DNA of 64,000 nt from Xestospongia bergquistia (GCA_963965975.1 OZ014414.1:9481230-9545229); one strand, 5' to 3'. Counted from the first letter of the stretch, positions 35,525 to 48,134 are shown. The notes: generated by a model not told the origin, from the sequence alone. Numbers and translations are program-made.

Positions 35525-38500
35525 TTATTTCTTCTTTCCTTTTGAAGTTTTGATTTTTTTCAATTCTGCTGCAGCCTGGGCTGCTTCTTCCTTCTCTCTC
35601 TCAGCAGCAAGTAATGCTTCTTGCTTGGCTCTTTCAGCAGCTAAATAGCTTTCTATAATAGCTTCTCTTGGTTTATCTAGTCTGGACCTTGTACTGCTGT
35701 GAACTATCTATGAACAAAGAGTCTTGAAATAAAAATGGTTTTCTTATCTACATCCCTACCTGTCTTGATTTTATTATTGTAAACTGATAGTTCTTCAAAC
35801 AATCTGTCTTTTGATAACCTCTGTCTCTTTTATTAAATACATTATTTTTCAAATTACGATATCGTCTAATAACTGATCGTTTTCTTTCATCACATTGTCT
35901 CTCAAGAGTCTCATCCAACAGTTGCCAAGTGTCATCAGATTTACTATAAAATAGAATGAATAAGATAAATGGACAGCTACAGTGTGTAGATGGATGAATA
36001 GGTAAACAGCTAAATGGATGAATGGATAGATAGATGGATGGATGGATATAGAAATAATAGATCATCTTACATGATAAATGGTGATAGATCATGAGGTTTA
36101 AGTGATATAGGAGTACATAATGGATTTGTTCCTAATGTTGTGGTAGTACTAGCACTGACAGCTGTACCCACACTAGCTGTCTCTATAGAACAACACAATA
36201 TATATATTGTTTAACAATACTTGTTGTAAAATATACATGTAATTATAAACCTCTTAAAAGAGGAAAACCCTTTTATTAGAAAAATAATATACTTATGATG
36301 TCTAATAACAGCAATTTCACTATAAATCTGTACTGTTATTAGATTAATTTAATTAACATTACCTTCATCAGGGGCTGACTCTTCTTTAAAGATAGCACGA
36401 GTCTCTAAAAATCCCTGTCGTAATTGTTGGGCCTACATACACAACCAATATACTACAACAAATATGATATAACTTACCTTTATACTTCGACCTGGTTCAA
36501 TTGTATCCCATACTTGTACCATGTTCTTTATATTGTCTTCTTTTTGTGTATCTTTGACAACTTTTATATCATCTTTGTGCTGGAGTGATTGAAAGTATGA
36601 GTGTTTGAAATAATCAATGTTTCAAAGTATGAACTCAAATCCCATTATTTTAAAGTAAAGTATTGAATGGCCATAAAATAGAACCTCTTTTTAAGAGGAT
36701 AGTCTGAAACAAGGACATCCTCTACATCAAGGACATTTGTTCTCGATTGTTCTTGGTGATGATGACATCATTATGAAATGACACATAGTGATGTCATCAT
36801 ATATGACGACATTATTTAAACCATATACTACCATTATTAACCCTATGACACAAGTGATGACATCATCATCATACAAGTTACACCAAGAAGGACCTGTTGT
36901 TCTGATAATATTTCTATTATTTAACCTCAAATTAGGATATCTCAATAATGATGTTCTTAGTATTGAGTTAATACTAAGAACAGTTTCCAAGTCTTCATTA
37001 TAGAGAGGTTCCTGTCCTTTATCGTTATTGTTATAATGACTTACTTCTAAGTTGGTAAAAACTCTTAATGTCCAATGTGGTTTAGTGGTGTCTACACTGT
37101 CAGTTATAACAGGAGGTACACTCTGAGAAGTCTTTGGTGTCTTTGTCCCCTTATCACGTCCTTTACCCTTCTTACTTGATAATGGCTTCTCTGAACGAGC
37201 TAGAAAAGAGAGAGGCAGTAGGAAGTTGGTTTTTTATCAAGCTAACCTTCTTTCTCCATACTTCTTATCATGGAGATATATGGCCAGGCACTGTCTTCTA
37301 AAGACCAGCTATTATCAAGTATTACTGCCTTGATTACATAGTGATGCTATGGAGACAGACAGACAAAGATAACCATACATTTACATGTATATATGTACAG
37401 GTATATATGTACACTGTAAAAATTGATTAGTTAATTTAACCAATACATGGTTATGTGGGTTGCATATGTAAAAAGTAACCTTAATACTACTTTGATTACT
37501 AATGTACTATGAAATTATTGGTTATGTAGCTAAATAAACAGTAGGACATTAGTAATGAAAACAGTATTATGCTTACTTTTCTAGCAAAAATAAGTTTGTA
37601 ATTGCAACCTGTATAACCAAATAATGGTTAAATCAACCAGTCATTTTTACAGTGTATATATGTACATGTATACATGTACCTCTGTGCTCGTAGAGTTTGG
37701 ATCATCCTCCACTGCAGCTGTTGATGGTGAAAAGATCAGTGCAGAAATAACACAATGACCATGTCCATCTTTGCTAGCAATGACCTCGCCCATATCCAGT
37801 ATCTATTTTACAAAAATAATGATATCCATAGCTCTCGTCATACCTCTAATTTAAATAAAGCATCAGTTTTAGAAGTATCGAGTTGAATAGTCACTAGACA
37901 ATCTGTGGTTACCTTGACAACATACCTATAATGTAATATACAACAATAACCCATACAAGATAACATGTACATGTACATATATGTATTATAACATGTACAT
38001 GTACACATATGTATTATAACATGTACATGTACACATATGTATTATAACATGTACATGTACACATATGTATTATAACATGTACATGTACATATATGTATTA
38101 TAACATGTACATGTACACATATGTATTATAACATGTACATGTACACATATGTATTATAACATGTACATGTACACATATATATTATAATATGTACATGTAC
38201 ACATATATATTATAATATGTACATGTACACATATATATTATAACATGTACATGTACACATATATATATTATAACATGTACATGTACACATATGTATTATA
38301 ACATGTACATGTACACATATATATTATAACATGTACATGTACATACTGTAACATTATAAGATCTCTATCTGGTAAATAGTAATCTCTTTTTTCAAATAAG
38401 TGATACTCTGTGGTGAGTTTATTCTCGGTTGACGAAGAGGTAGGAGCCGTGGGAGAAGAGGAGGAGGAGGAGTTAAACGAGGGTAGATTAGGATAGGAAC

Positions 38501-41500
38501 TAATAAGAGTGAACGACCATTTGTCTCCACCTTCAATGACTTCTTTTAATGACCACACCTCCCCTAATATAGTGTAACCTGACTGTATGAGGAAGGGCAA
38601 TGGATAAATAAATGGATGGACAGAAGGTTTAATGGATGTATGGATAAATTGATATATGGATCAATGATAAGGTAAATGGATGGACAGATGGTTTAATGGA
38701 TGTATGGATGAATTGATATATGGATCAATGATAAGGTAAATGGATGGACAGAAGGTTTAATGGATGTATGGATAAATTGATATATGGATCAATGATAAGG
38801 TAAATGGATGGACAGAAGGTTTAATGGATGTATGGATGAATTGATATATGGATCAATGATAAGGTAAATGGATGAACAGAAGGTTTAATGGATGTATGGA
38901 TGAATTGATATATGGTTCAATGATAAGGTAAATAGATGGACAGAAGGTTATACCATATTAGGTTGGACAGTATAAAGTGATGATGATAATGGAGAACATG
39001 ATAACTCAATACCAGTATCATTGTTGACAAGTTTTAATAGACATGTCTTTATGGGACAATGAAATTGAAAACACACTTCTTGAGAATTAGATATATGAAA
39101 AACATCTCTATTAAAAATAATATAGTACATGTATAATATAGTACATGTATAATATAGTACATGTATAATATAGTACATGTACAATATAGTACATGTACAA
39201 TATAGTACATGTACAATATAGTACATGTATAATATAGTACATGTATAATATAGTACATGTATAATATAGTACGTGTACAATATAGTACATGTATAATATA
39301 GTACATGTATAATATAGTACATGTATAATATAGTACATGTATAATATAGTACATGTACAATATAGTACGTGTACAATATAGTACATGTATAATATAGTAC
39401 ATGTATAATATAGTACACGTATAATATAGTACAATAATATAGTACATGTATAATATAGTACATGTACAATATAGTACATGTACAATATAGTACGTGTACA
39501 ATATAGTACGTGTACAATATAGTACGTGTACAATATAGTACATGTATAATATAGTACATGTATAATATAGTACGTGTACAATATAGTACATGTATAATAT
39601 AGTACATGTACAATATAGTACACGTACAATATAGTACACGTACAATATAGTACACGTACAATATAGTACACGTACAATATAGTACACGTACAATATAGTA
39701 CAATATAGTACACGTACAATATAGTACAATATAGTACACGTACAATATAGTACACGTACAATATAGTACACGTATAATACACATATAAGTATTAATACAT
39801 GTACTGGTGTACATATACATTATATATTATGTACCTAATAACATACCTGAATAGAATTGTCCATTTATTTGGACCTAAGTGTGGTACTTGTCCAGGAGAG
39901 AATTTGATATAATATGCTCTGGAATGTTCATCAGTACCAAATGAAAACATACACAAGATATCGGGTCTCAGAGTAAAGAGAGAATTAAATATGGCTGCTC
40001 CAATTGATGAGGCATGAGGTTTGAGTAGAGAGACACAACTTATTACCACACCCTCTCTCTCTCCTTCCTCAGTAATCTCAGCTGATAATGATGTTGATTC
40101 TTCTGTCTTTGTAATTTGTGTGCTATCTTTCTTTTCAGTGTTCTCAATAACTTCATCGCTACCTTGAAAAGCTTTAGTTCGAGATAGCATAGGGGGTCGT
40201 TGTTTTTTCTCTTCAATACACTTACTAACTTTATTATCATCATTATTGGTGGGTTCAGGAAGATCAATATCATCACAAGATGCAATACTAAATGAAAAAT
40301 GATATCAATTTGATTTGATACTGATATCAACATTTTACACTGAGTGATATTGATATGAATATATTACAATGATTTGATACTGATATCAACAGGAACAGAA
40401 TGATTTTGATTTGACATTGATACGATCCAGACTTAAAGATCTAATCTCATTTCAAATCTCATTTGATACAATTCTTACTTTTTCAAATATTCAACGTCTT
40501 CCTCAGTCATCTCTTTACCCTCTATAAGAAAAATATTATTATTTATTATTATAATATCTGTCTCATACCTGAACCAAACTTCAGCTTTTTCATTTCAGCA
40601 AACTTCATTGGTGGAGCTAGTCAAATGATATGACACAACAATCACATGATTAATCACATGACTCACCTTCTTCTTTGTCATCTGGAAACATACTTTTAAG
40701 GTCAACAGTAAACTTATTTATAAAAGATTTCCATGCAAACATATGACCAGTGTCCAGTCCACATTGTGGTCCCATTGTATGGATAGCATGTAGAGTAGCT
40801 ACTCTTATTGCATTGATGTGACTTTTACTAACACCACGTGGAGCATGGCTTTGAAGAAGATATTGTAGTTTCTCTTTAAAGAGAACTGTATCACTGATCT
40901 GTTCTGCTAATGTAAGTAGCAACTCAAAGATCATTTGACTGTGATGACGAAGTCTTTCACTAGGCTAGAGAAATGTATAGTAATGTTTACTAATGGTAGC
41001 TATCCTAGGTCACTGTGGTAAGTACTGATGTTTACTAGTCTAGAGCTTACTAATGGTAGCTATCCTAGGTCACTGTGGTAAGTACTGATGTTCACTAGTC
41101 TAGAGCTTACTAATGGTAGCTATTCTAGGTCACTGTGGTAAGTACTGATGTTTACTAGTCTAGAGCTTACTAATCGTAGCTATCCTAGGTCACTGTGGTA
41201 AGTGCTGATGTTTACTAGTCTAGAGTTTACTAATGGTAGCTATCTTAGGTCACTGTGGTAAGTGTTGATGTTTACTAGTTTATAGCTCACTAATGGTAGC
41301 TATTCAATATTACTTACTTTACTTAGTAGTGGTAAGACTCCATCTTCATCAGTAAGAGAGAAAGATGTCTGAGAATACAGTGCTAGATGATAGCCAAAAG
41401 GAGCTGTCATATGAAACTTTATTACATGACGACTAAAAGAGTAGAAATGTAGGTAGGTAGTTAAACACATTATATATTACATCATCCATTGATCAATTCA

Positions 41501-44468
41501 TTACACTATAGTATATTACTTACCCTTCAGGTAAATGCAAAAATTTTGATTTACTTCCAGCTGTTCTAATTGTAACTAATGATTTATTAATTCCACTATA
41601 CTGTTTCCAACTATATAGCTTAGCTGTCAATGAACCAGTGATGAGAGCAATCTTCTTCCTCTCACCTTTCTCTTTATCACTAGTCTCATCAGATAATCTG
41701 TAAGAAGAAAGTGTTATTGTGTGTGAAGAGAGAATGCTATATTGTTACTTTGTTAAACCTAGTGATGGTAGAACTATTGTACCAGTGAGGATGTCCCTTT
41801 CATACCAGCTACTAATTGATGAGAAATTAATCAAAATACTACTAGGATAACAACTGTCTATAACTGAATACAAAGATAAGGAAATTAAATATCAAATGTA
41901 TTCATCCATTTATAAAATGTATTCATCCATTTATCAAATGTATTCATCCATTTATAAAATGTATTCATCCATTTATCAAATGTATCCATCCATTTATCAA
42001 ATCTATTCATCCATTTATCAATCTATCCATCCATTATTCAGACAAGGATACACAATATATTATTTGAAACAGTAGACTATAAGAAAACAAAATACAATTA
42101 AATTAATTACATAATACATTCAAACATGTATTATAATACCTTGGGTTGTGATAGCTGAGACATTGATGCAGCAATGGGTCCCTTCTTAGTTCCAGTAGTA
42201 GGTGGGGGAATTGAAGAATTAGGTTTGGTCATCTAAAGGTATTATAACACTAGTATATTGTAGTATTAATGACATACTGTGAGTTGACTGAATGACTGAA
42301 TGTTAGCAAAAGAGCCTGGTTTATGATATATTGTTAGTTGCCTTTAAAGAATATCAATGTAATAATATTAAAATGTATTATAAGTACATGTACTTACTGA
42401 AATACAGTCATAATTTCAAAAAGTTCTATCCATGATAACAAGGGACTATAAGAGATAATTAGATATATCAATCCATTCATCCATTCATCCATTTTGTGTG
42501 TTTGTCCATTGTTTTATCAACTTACTTATCAGAGGAGATAAAGGGAGAGAATAATTCCGATGATCTGAAATCTGTTTTCGGAGGTGGAGGAGTCTCTGTA
42601 CCAGGACGATGTCGTCTACTGGTCAAACCCAGATAATAAGGTGCCTAGATTGCATTAAAATAAATACAATATAATATCATATATAGAGTACTTCTAGTGT
42701 TGGTAATGGACGTTCTTTAGGTGGAAGTACTAATGGTTCATCTCTCCATTGTGTGAGTAGAATAGGATGGATAGGGTCAAAAAATGAGACTCCGTACTCA
42801 GTTAAAAATTCAATAGTTTCAGGAGTGGGGTTAAAATAACCTAACACAATAGCATCTATTGTGGAGAATATAATAAGTGAATTAAGTGAGGGGTGTGGTT
42901 TATCTACCTCTTGTTGCTGGAACTGGTTTTCTGGTTTCTTCTACCTTATCATCATGACCATCTTCTTCAGAATCTAATGGTCTGATCCATTTTGGTATTT
43001 TTGAACTAATTATTGACCAAGTCTCTGTCTCGTTCCTTTAATTAATGACATAATTATTACATCATATCATACAATCTTACTTGATATCAACAGTTTCACA
43101 AATCCATCCTGTAATTAACTCTATCATATCAAAATCTTTTACTTCAGGAACAACATTAATACATCTAGTATAAATTGAATACATCTAATAATAATACCAT
43201 CAGGTACAATATATTATAATGCTATTACTGAGGACAGTTGCTTATAACTAGCACTTAAAAGCTAAAAACACTACATTCCATAAATTCATATCTATGTTGT
43301 TATATTTTCAAGTATTTTATACATTTTGATACATCCTCTTTGTACTTAATAATAACACTATGGTTACAAGTGAATGCTATCCATCTATCTGTCTATCTAT
43401 CATCTGTCTATCTCCTTATTAATTCTATATATTATATTCTTACTCCAAGTTAATGATCTTCAGTATTGCTTTGGTTATTATCATTGGCCACAGTTCACCT
43501 CTATTAGTTGTAGCTGGTAGGAGGAGGTTCCCATCATTATCAATAGGTAATTGGTCATCTACTGTTATTTTACGCCAACAACCCTATAACATATGGATTA
43601 ATAACTTTATAATAAATAGATTAAAATGGATGCATACATGATGAACAAACAAATGGATACATAACATTACATGTACATACCATCCAGTATAACTTGACAC
43701 AATATTTTCCCTGAGGATTATGAGTAGAACATGGACTGCCTTTAGGCCATTGAAGATGGTGCCAAGGCTGCCAGGGACATGATGGCTGTTCTGCTTCAAT
43801 CAATGGTGGTAGAGACCCACGAAGGTAATTGAGAATCTGTAGTTGAACTATGATGGAACACATTAGCTAGGAGAGAGAGAGAGAGAGAGAGAGCGGAAAT
43901 AAGATACACATAGTTATTAGGTCACTCCTTACTTTACTTCTCAGTAAGTGCTGATTTGCTGATAATAAATCAATATGGCCGACATCATCTTTGTCAGCTA
44001 CAACAACAGGTGTCTAAAATAAAGTAACAAACGTATCTTCATCTATCCATCCATTTATCCATTTGTCCATCCAGCTATACACACCTCCTGTTCCGTTAGG
44101 TACTCATGTGGTCTTTTCCATCCAGCTAAAGCTGATGACAAAGATAGCGGAAGTTTAGGTTGTCCCTCTGGATCTTCAAAAAAGATTCCAGTAGGTGCAA
44201 TGTTTTTTCCTTTGTCTTTTGCTTTCCCTCCAGTCTCCTAGCAACAAAATGACAAATAAATAGAGGGGTATTGTCTAAACTTACCCATTTATCTGCTGCT
44301 ATTTCAGCCTCTGTCCATTCAGGCCATATTAAAATCTTTTTCACTCCAGTGTCAACAGTTCTAGTATAAGAAACAGAATAATACAACGTACTTTTGTAGA
44401 AAAGCTTACTCTTTCTTTGAATCAGCAGAGACTCGTTTACTAACTGGCACAGAAGATCTGCCAGGCAT
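35525..44468 (-). CDS. ADGB: Androglobin (calpain-like protease domain plus circularly permuted globin)
   Basis: About 31 exons from ATG 44468 to TAA 35525, roughly 1,370 residues (some borders approximate). Landmarks in order: LIWPEWTEAEIAADKW (44360-44285), IFFEDPEGQPKLP (44237-44085), the calpain-like core PWQPW...GKYCVKLYWM / GCWRKITVDD / ELWPMIITKAI (43866-43444), then IYHKPGSF (42341). A globin part follows with E-to-H-like helices in one exon (40964-40667: RLRHHSQMIFELLL, LLQSHAPRGVSKSHI), and after two short exons, A-B-like helices (40287-39847: LLKPHASSIGAAIFNSLF). C-terminal landmarks are LLKLVNNDTG, RDYYLPDRD, VWDTIEPGRSIK and a lysine-rich tail. This order is the known androglobin permutation. 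In vertebrates the protein is linked to cilia and spermatogenesis. A His stands at the expected proximal (F8) place and probably also at E7. I see no IQ motif between the globin halves. Confidence 0.9.
37411..37655. mobile_element. hAT-like MITE in an androglobin intron
   Basis: A 245-bp element begins ACACTGTAAAAATTGATTAG and ends with the complementary TCATTTTTACAGTGT. The inner parts of the ends also pair (GGTTATGTGGGTTGCA against GGTTATACAGGTTGCA). It is flanked on both sides by ATATATGT, an 8-bp target-site duplication, as expected for hAT elements. The homologous intron of the androglobin copy B (near 16130) lacks it. Confidence 0.75.
37960..38345. repeat. 28-bp tandem array (ACATGTACATGT type) in androglobin intron
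   Basis: About 13 units of 28 bp built from ATTATAACATGTACATGTAC plus ACATATGT, each containing a palindromic ACATGTACATGT core. It occupies the intron between the exons at 38347 and 37925. Confidence 0.9.
38600..38950. repeat. 64-bp minisatellite in androglobin intron
   Basis: About five and a half units of 64 bp (ATGGATGGACAGAAGGTTTA, then ATGGATGTATGGATGAATTG, then ATATATGGATCAATGATAAG). Units differ by few bases. Confidence 0.9.
39113..39778. repeat. 16-bp tandem array (AATATAGTACATGTAT) in androglobin intron
   Basis: About 41 units of 16 bp with variants at the last positions (ACATGTAT, ACATGTAC, ACGTGTAC, ACACGTAC). Variant types are clustered: ACACGTAC units lie at the right end and ACATGTAT units at the left. 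It produces long spurious Tyr/Cys/Leu frames on the minus strand. Confidence 0.92.
40975..41310. repeat. 60-bp minisatellite in androglobin intron
   Basis: Five or more units with a 60-bp period (TTACTAATGGTAGCTATCCT, then AGGTCACTGTGGTAAGTACTG, then ATGTTTACTAGTCTAGAGC). Each unit contains a GGTAAGTACT that resembles a splice donor on the plus strand. Confidence 0.9.
41895..42035. repeat. 22-bp tandem array in androglobin intron
   Basis: Units of about 21-22 bp: AAATGTATTCATCCATTTAT with alternating AAA/CAA ends. It is the reverse-orientation form of the TGGATG motif found in many other introns of the window. Confidence 0.85.
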
Positions 44469-44976
44469 GGTTTCTTCCTCGTCTTCTTACTTGAGGCAAC
44501 CTGTTTCTTGGTTGCTAAGAAACTGCAGAATAAGCACCGGCGGGAAACTATAAATAGTCAAATTAGAGGGTGTGGTCGCAATGACTATATACTATCAACA
44601 GGATTGCACAGCTATTAGGTTATCCAAATTATTAACCCCTTCTTGTAAGTTTTATTGCATTTTCTTATGTAAGCAGAAGTTATATGTTGTGGATTGATAG
44701 CGTTTAGGTTTATTTGTTGTAACATAAAAAGAGACAATGATATTTTACATTAGTAATATGAAATAAATACAATAAAACAAATATTTTGACACAAGCAGAC
44801 AACTATACTATTTAGTATCATGCTCAGTATTACAGAATTGTCAAATGTAGTTATCAAGTATTGTATTTAGTTTTGGAATAGTACATGTAAGGTATATCAA
44901 GACTGTCAATACTATTTGTCTGACTGTCTACACAGAACTTAATGTACAAAATAAATCTAAATTTATTTTTAAAAAA
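44469..44976. promoter_or_regulatory. Upstream region of androglobin
   Basis: The first 120 bp contain a less AT-rich stretch (AAGCACCGGCGGGAAACTA near 44535) that may hold the promoter and 5' UTR. The rest is AT-rich with nothing recognised. Confidence 0.4.
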
Positions 44977-45175
44977 CCCTTGTGTGTTGCCCAAACGATT
45001 CCTACTCGCTCACCCACTCAGGCTTCCACTTAGGCTCCAGGATTCCCTGCTATTGCTAGCTGGGACCGCCACCTGGCTTGGTAACCCTCGTCCGAAGACG
45101 AGGTAATCTTGTCTGGAGCTGGGACTGCTCACATTGTATGACAGCTGGTTGTATGCGACATTTAGACATTATCTA
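44977..45175. repeat. Dispersed GC-richer repeat, copy 1
   Basis: Begins CCCTTGTGTGTTGCCCAAAC after an A-rich stretch and continues with CTCACCCACTCAGGCTTCCA and TAGCTGGGACCGCCACCTGG. It recurs almost identically at 45598 and in part at 45385. Base composition differs strongly from its surroundings. Family unknown. Confidence 0.65.
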
Positions 45176-45384
45176 GAAATAGAAGTATGGATAAATAAAT
45201 GTACAATGGATACATAGATGTACAATGGATACATAGATGTACTAATGGATACATAGACGAGCTGAGACATTTTTATGCTGTGAAGTATCATAGACAAACC
45301 AATCATTTCAAGATAATATATGGCAATATCTTTAAACCCAACATTCTATTACATTTAAAAAAGGTATTGGTGTTTGCCCCATAT

Positions 45385-45452
45385 GATCTCCCACTGGAGC
45401 CTCCACTTAGGCTCCAGGGTTCCCTGCTATTGCTAGCTAGGACTGCCACCGT
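45385..45452. repeat. Dispersed GC-richer repeat, partial copy
   Basis: Only the inner part (GCCTCCACTTAGGCTCCAGG to TAGCTAGGACTGCCACC) is present, inside AT-rich DNA between the two longer copies. Confidence 0.55.
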
Positions 45453-45597
45453 AGTATATGTTTGTATATATAATGGAGTTTCCAAGTACATAAAATTGTA
45501 ATAAATATGAAGAAAATACAGAGATTTGTCAGTCTGTGATATAATTATAGTTCATCAACTATATATTATTAATTGATTTAAAATTAAAAAAAAAACA

Positions 45598-46010
45598 ACC
45601 CTTGTGTGTTGCCCAAACGATTCCTACTCGCTCACCCACTCAGGCTTCCACTTAGGTTCCAGGATTCCCTGCTATTGCTAGCTGGGACCGCCACCTGGCT
45701 TGGTAACCCTCGTCTTCGCGAGGTAATCCTGGCTGGAGCGTCGCCCTAACTTAAAACCAGCCGTACGGGATTCCAGCTCTTAGGGAATGTCGCATTCAGG
45801 AACCGGGAACCACAAATACACCAGCCTCATCTCGTTTAAAGGGAGACTACCAGCCCTATCCTAGTCGGCCTTTCGGATACTCCGTAGAGTATGCTGGTAA
45901 CCATCTCAGAGGTCTGATGCATTGCAGAACGCTGGCCCACAACACACTGGCACTCATGACTGTTTTAGTTTCCTTTTATATGTACGTAAGATTTTGTCTT
46001 CAACTTCTTG
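45598..46010. repeat. Dispersed GC-richer repeat, long copy
   Basis: The first 115 bp repeat copy 1. The following 300 bp (containing CGTCGCCCTAACTTAAAACC, GGGAATGTCGCATTCAGG and TCGGCCTTTCGGATACTCCG) have no second copy in the window. It may be the end of a retroelement or a structured-RNA-derived repeat. No coding frame and no match to a remembered rRNA or tRNA. Confidence 0.5.
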
Positions 46011-47880
46011 TGGGGCGGTACAGTGACGCCTATGAATCTCATTAACGGCAACTAGCATCGACGAACAAAAACCTTAAAATAATTAAAATTAAAGCTATAC
46101 TTTTAATGGCCAAGAATAAAACTAGTCCTACTTAAGCAAACTACAACAACACTACTAATTATAATAATTTTTATCATCTTTTAATTTTATAGGGGCTTAA
46201 GAAATAAAAATCATTACCTAAACACTGTCATTATCTTTTGTTGCTTCTATCTAAATTTATAACAGCTCCATTAGTTCCTTGAGTGCTCCAGCTTTTGATA
46301 ACTTTCTCCAGCTAATGGTTGTTGACTTACCTTGTCGTAGCTATGATTAGCTAATTATATAGGATCAACCTAAGACTGTCTATATAACAGTTAATACAAA
46401 AATGGACATTCATAATTTTATGTCTCTAATAAGTGGTGGCATAACTTTAAGCTTTTTTTAAAAAGTGCAATGTAAAAATATAGTACATCAAGAGTAACCA
46501 GGTAAATAATAAATTAAAAGCACAAAGTTAAAAATACCAGTTAAACAGGTTTGGATATAATAAATCTATATTATCAGTCACAACGAGGGACAAGGGTCAA
46601 CTCCCTTCTGGAGGTGGAGATAAGGAAAGAAGTTAGACTTCATTTTATCCCTCTTAATTTTGCAGTAGCTGTAAGATCTTCAGGTAGTTCTAATATTAAC
46701 TTCTCAATTGTACATTGATCTTTTGAAGGGACAATGTCGTTTGTTAATGCCTTTGTCGTTATGACGTCCATATACACTTGAATGACATGAAATCATTTCC
46801 TTCAGACTGACCATATAGTATACACATATATGTGTATACTATATGGTCAGTCATAGTATTCACCTCATCTGTTAGGTAGTCCATTGTAGTGAGACATATA
46901 ATAGATGACATAGACAGTGGTTGTTTCTATTGCCTGCAGTTTACATTTTCTATATAAAAAGTACATGTACATTTTAACCTTCATCTGATTGATAGAAAAG
47001 CATGATTGGATCTTGTTGAATGATTTTGCTGCATTAACAGGAGTAACCTATGTTACTGGTGATTGATTGTACAAAATACAATTTTGCACATACATTACTG
47101 TTACTGATATAGAACTATTAAGTATTGTTTTCTGTGGAGAGTATAATGAACAGTATTGTTAATTCTGATATTTCACTATCCCCACAAGTTTATAAATGGC
47201 ACTGCCTACTTTTAATGTAGTTTTCTGAATGCAATACAAATAAACATACATACATTGTTAATATACAGATGTATGTGTTAGCTACATACATCTTATCTAA
47301 TGTTTTATACCTGTACTTGAACAATTGGACACTCAGTTCTATTAAACATAACAAACAATTGATGTCATAAATGTTATTTGTTACAATATGTTTGACTAAT
47401 GATGTTGAAGTCTTTGTTATGTGAATACATAAAGGTTGGCATGTTTTGTTACATCAATAGTCTGAAGAGATTAACCACAGCTTCCATACCTAAATTTATA
47501 TTATACTTAACTTAGGGACAAATCTATGACTGATCTTGTCAAATAACAGGATTATAGGTGCATACCCTTCACAAATGTAGTCTAGAATATTGTCTGAATT
47601 ATCTAACTCATCAAACATCAAGTTAGATTTTCTTGTTACCTTGTTCAACATAATATTAATTGAGTATCACTCTTAATATCATTAATTACTAATGTATTTT
47701 CAATACAAACACACACTACTAGTCTGTGTCTTACTGTTACTGTAATTACATTTGTTACATGTCACTGTGATAAAAAGTGTCAAATAGCTGATAAAAATAT
47801 TACTGAATTGTAACCTGTTTCCATCCAGTCATTAGAAAATTTGTTCTACTAGTTGTTTTGTCCTGTAGTCAATAATAAAC
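46011..47880. other. Gene-poor AT-rich stretch
   Basis: No convincing exon. A minus-strand segment at 47655-47575 (KVTRKSNLMFDELDN...) ends at a possible donor and might be a lone exon of the unidentified gene at 47895, but this is weak. A perfect palindrome lies at 46805-46852. Confidence 0.4.
46805..46852. repeat. 48-bp perfect palindrome
   Basis: Every base of the 24-nt left arm (starting GACTGACCATATAGTATACA) pairs with the right arm, with no spacer; the centre is CATATATG. It lies in an intergenic AT-rich stretch with no gene closer than about 1 kb. Confidence 0.95.
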
Positions 47881-47894
47881 ATTTTAAAATGTGA

Positions 47895-48134
47895 TACAAG
47901 GCCTTACCTTGCATCAAATAATTCAGTTAAATTATTGACTAGTTGAACATAATACTCATGAACATCTTGGTATCTATCAAGAACAAATGATTCATGCGTA
48001 TCTGTTTTCAATAATAAGCTCTGATATTTATTGTATTTTTCTCTTTTACTTGATAGAGTTTGAACAAGAGATTCTAACAAAAGTGTTGTTGTACCACTGC
48101 TATACCTGTACATCCTGTATAAGTTTAGTAACAC
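47895..48134 (-). other. Unidentified possible coding exon(s)
   Basis: A minus-strand frame reads KREKYNKYQSLLLKTDTHES and LDRYQDVHEYYVQLVNNLTE and ends exactly at a good donor (AAG then GTAAGG). A short upstream ATG frame (MFTEGVTKLIQDVQ) lies near 48150. The composition looks protein-like (helical, no low complexity), but the partner exons are unclear and I do not recognise the family. It may be a real small gene divergent from MRPS28, or a fragment. Confidence 0.35.

Noticed and set aside
36727..36990. 87-codon minus-strand frame inside androglobin
   Set aside because: It is intron sequence read through a donor at 37044. The androglobin homology resumes only at 36579.
38354..38536. Pro/Leu-rich minus-strand frame
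   Set aside because: Shadow frame of the androglobin exon at 38582-38347, which has the family match in another frame.
38948..39820. Three overlapping minus-strand frames of 223-290 codons rich in Tyr, Cys, Ile, Leu, Thr
   Set aside because: They are translations of the 16-bp tandem array. The frames are open only because the unit contains no stop in those phases.
45598..46010. Possible 5S rRNA or tRNA-like gene in the GC-richer repeat
   Set aside because: No A/B-box pair or 5S core could be matched by eye. Kept only as a repeat.
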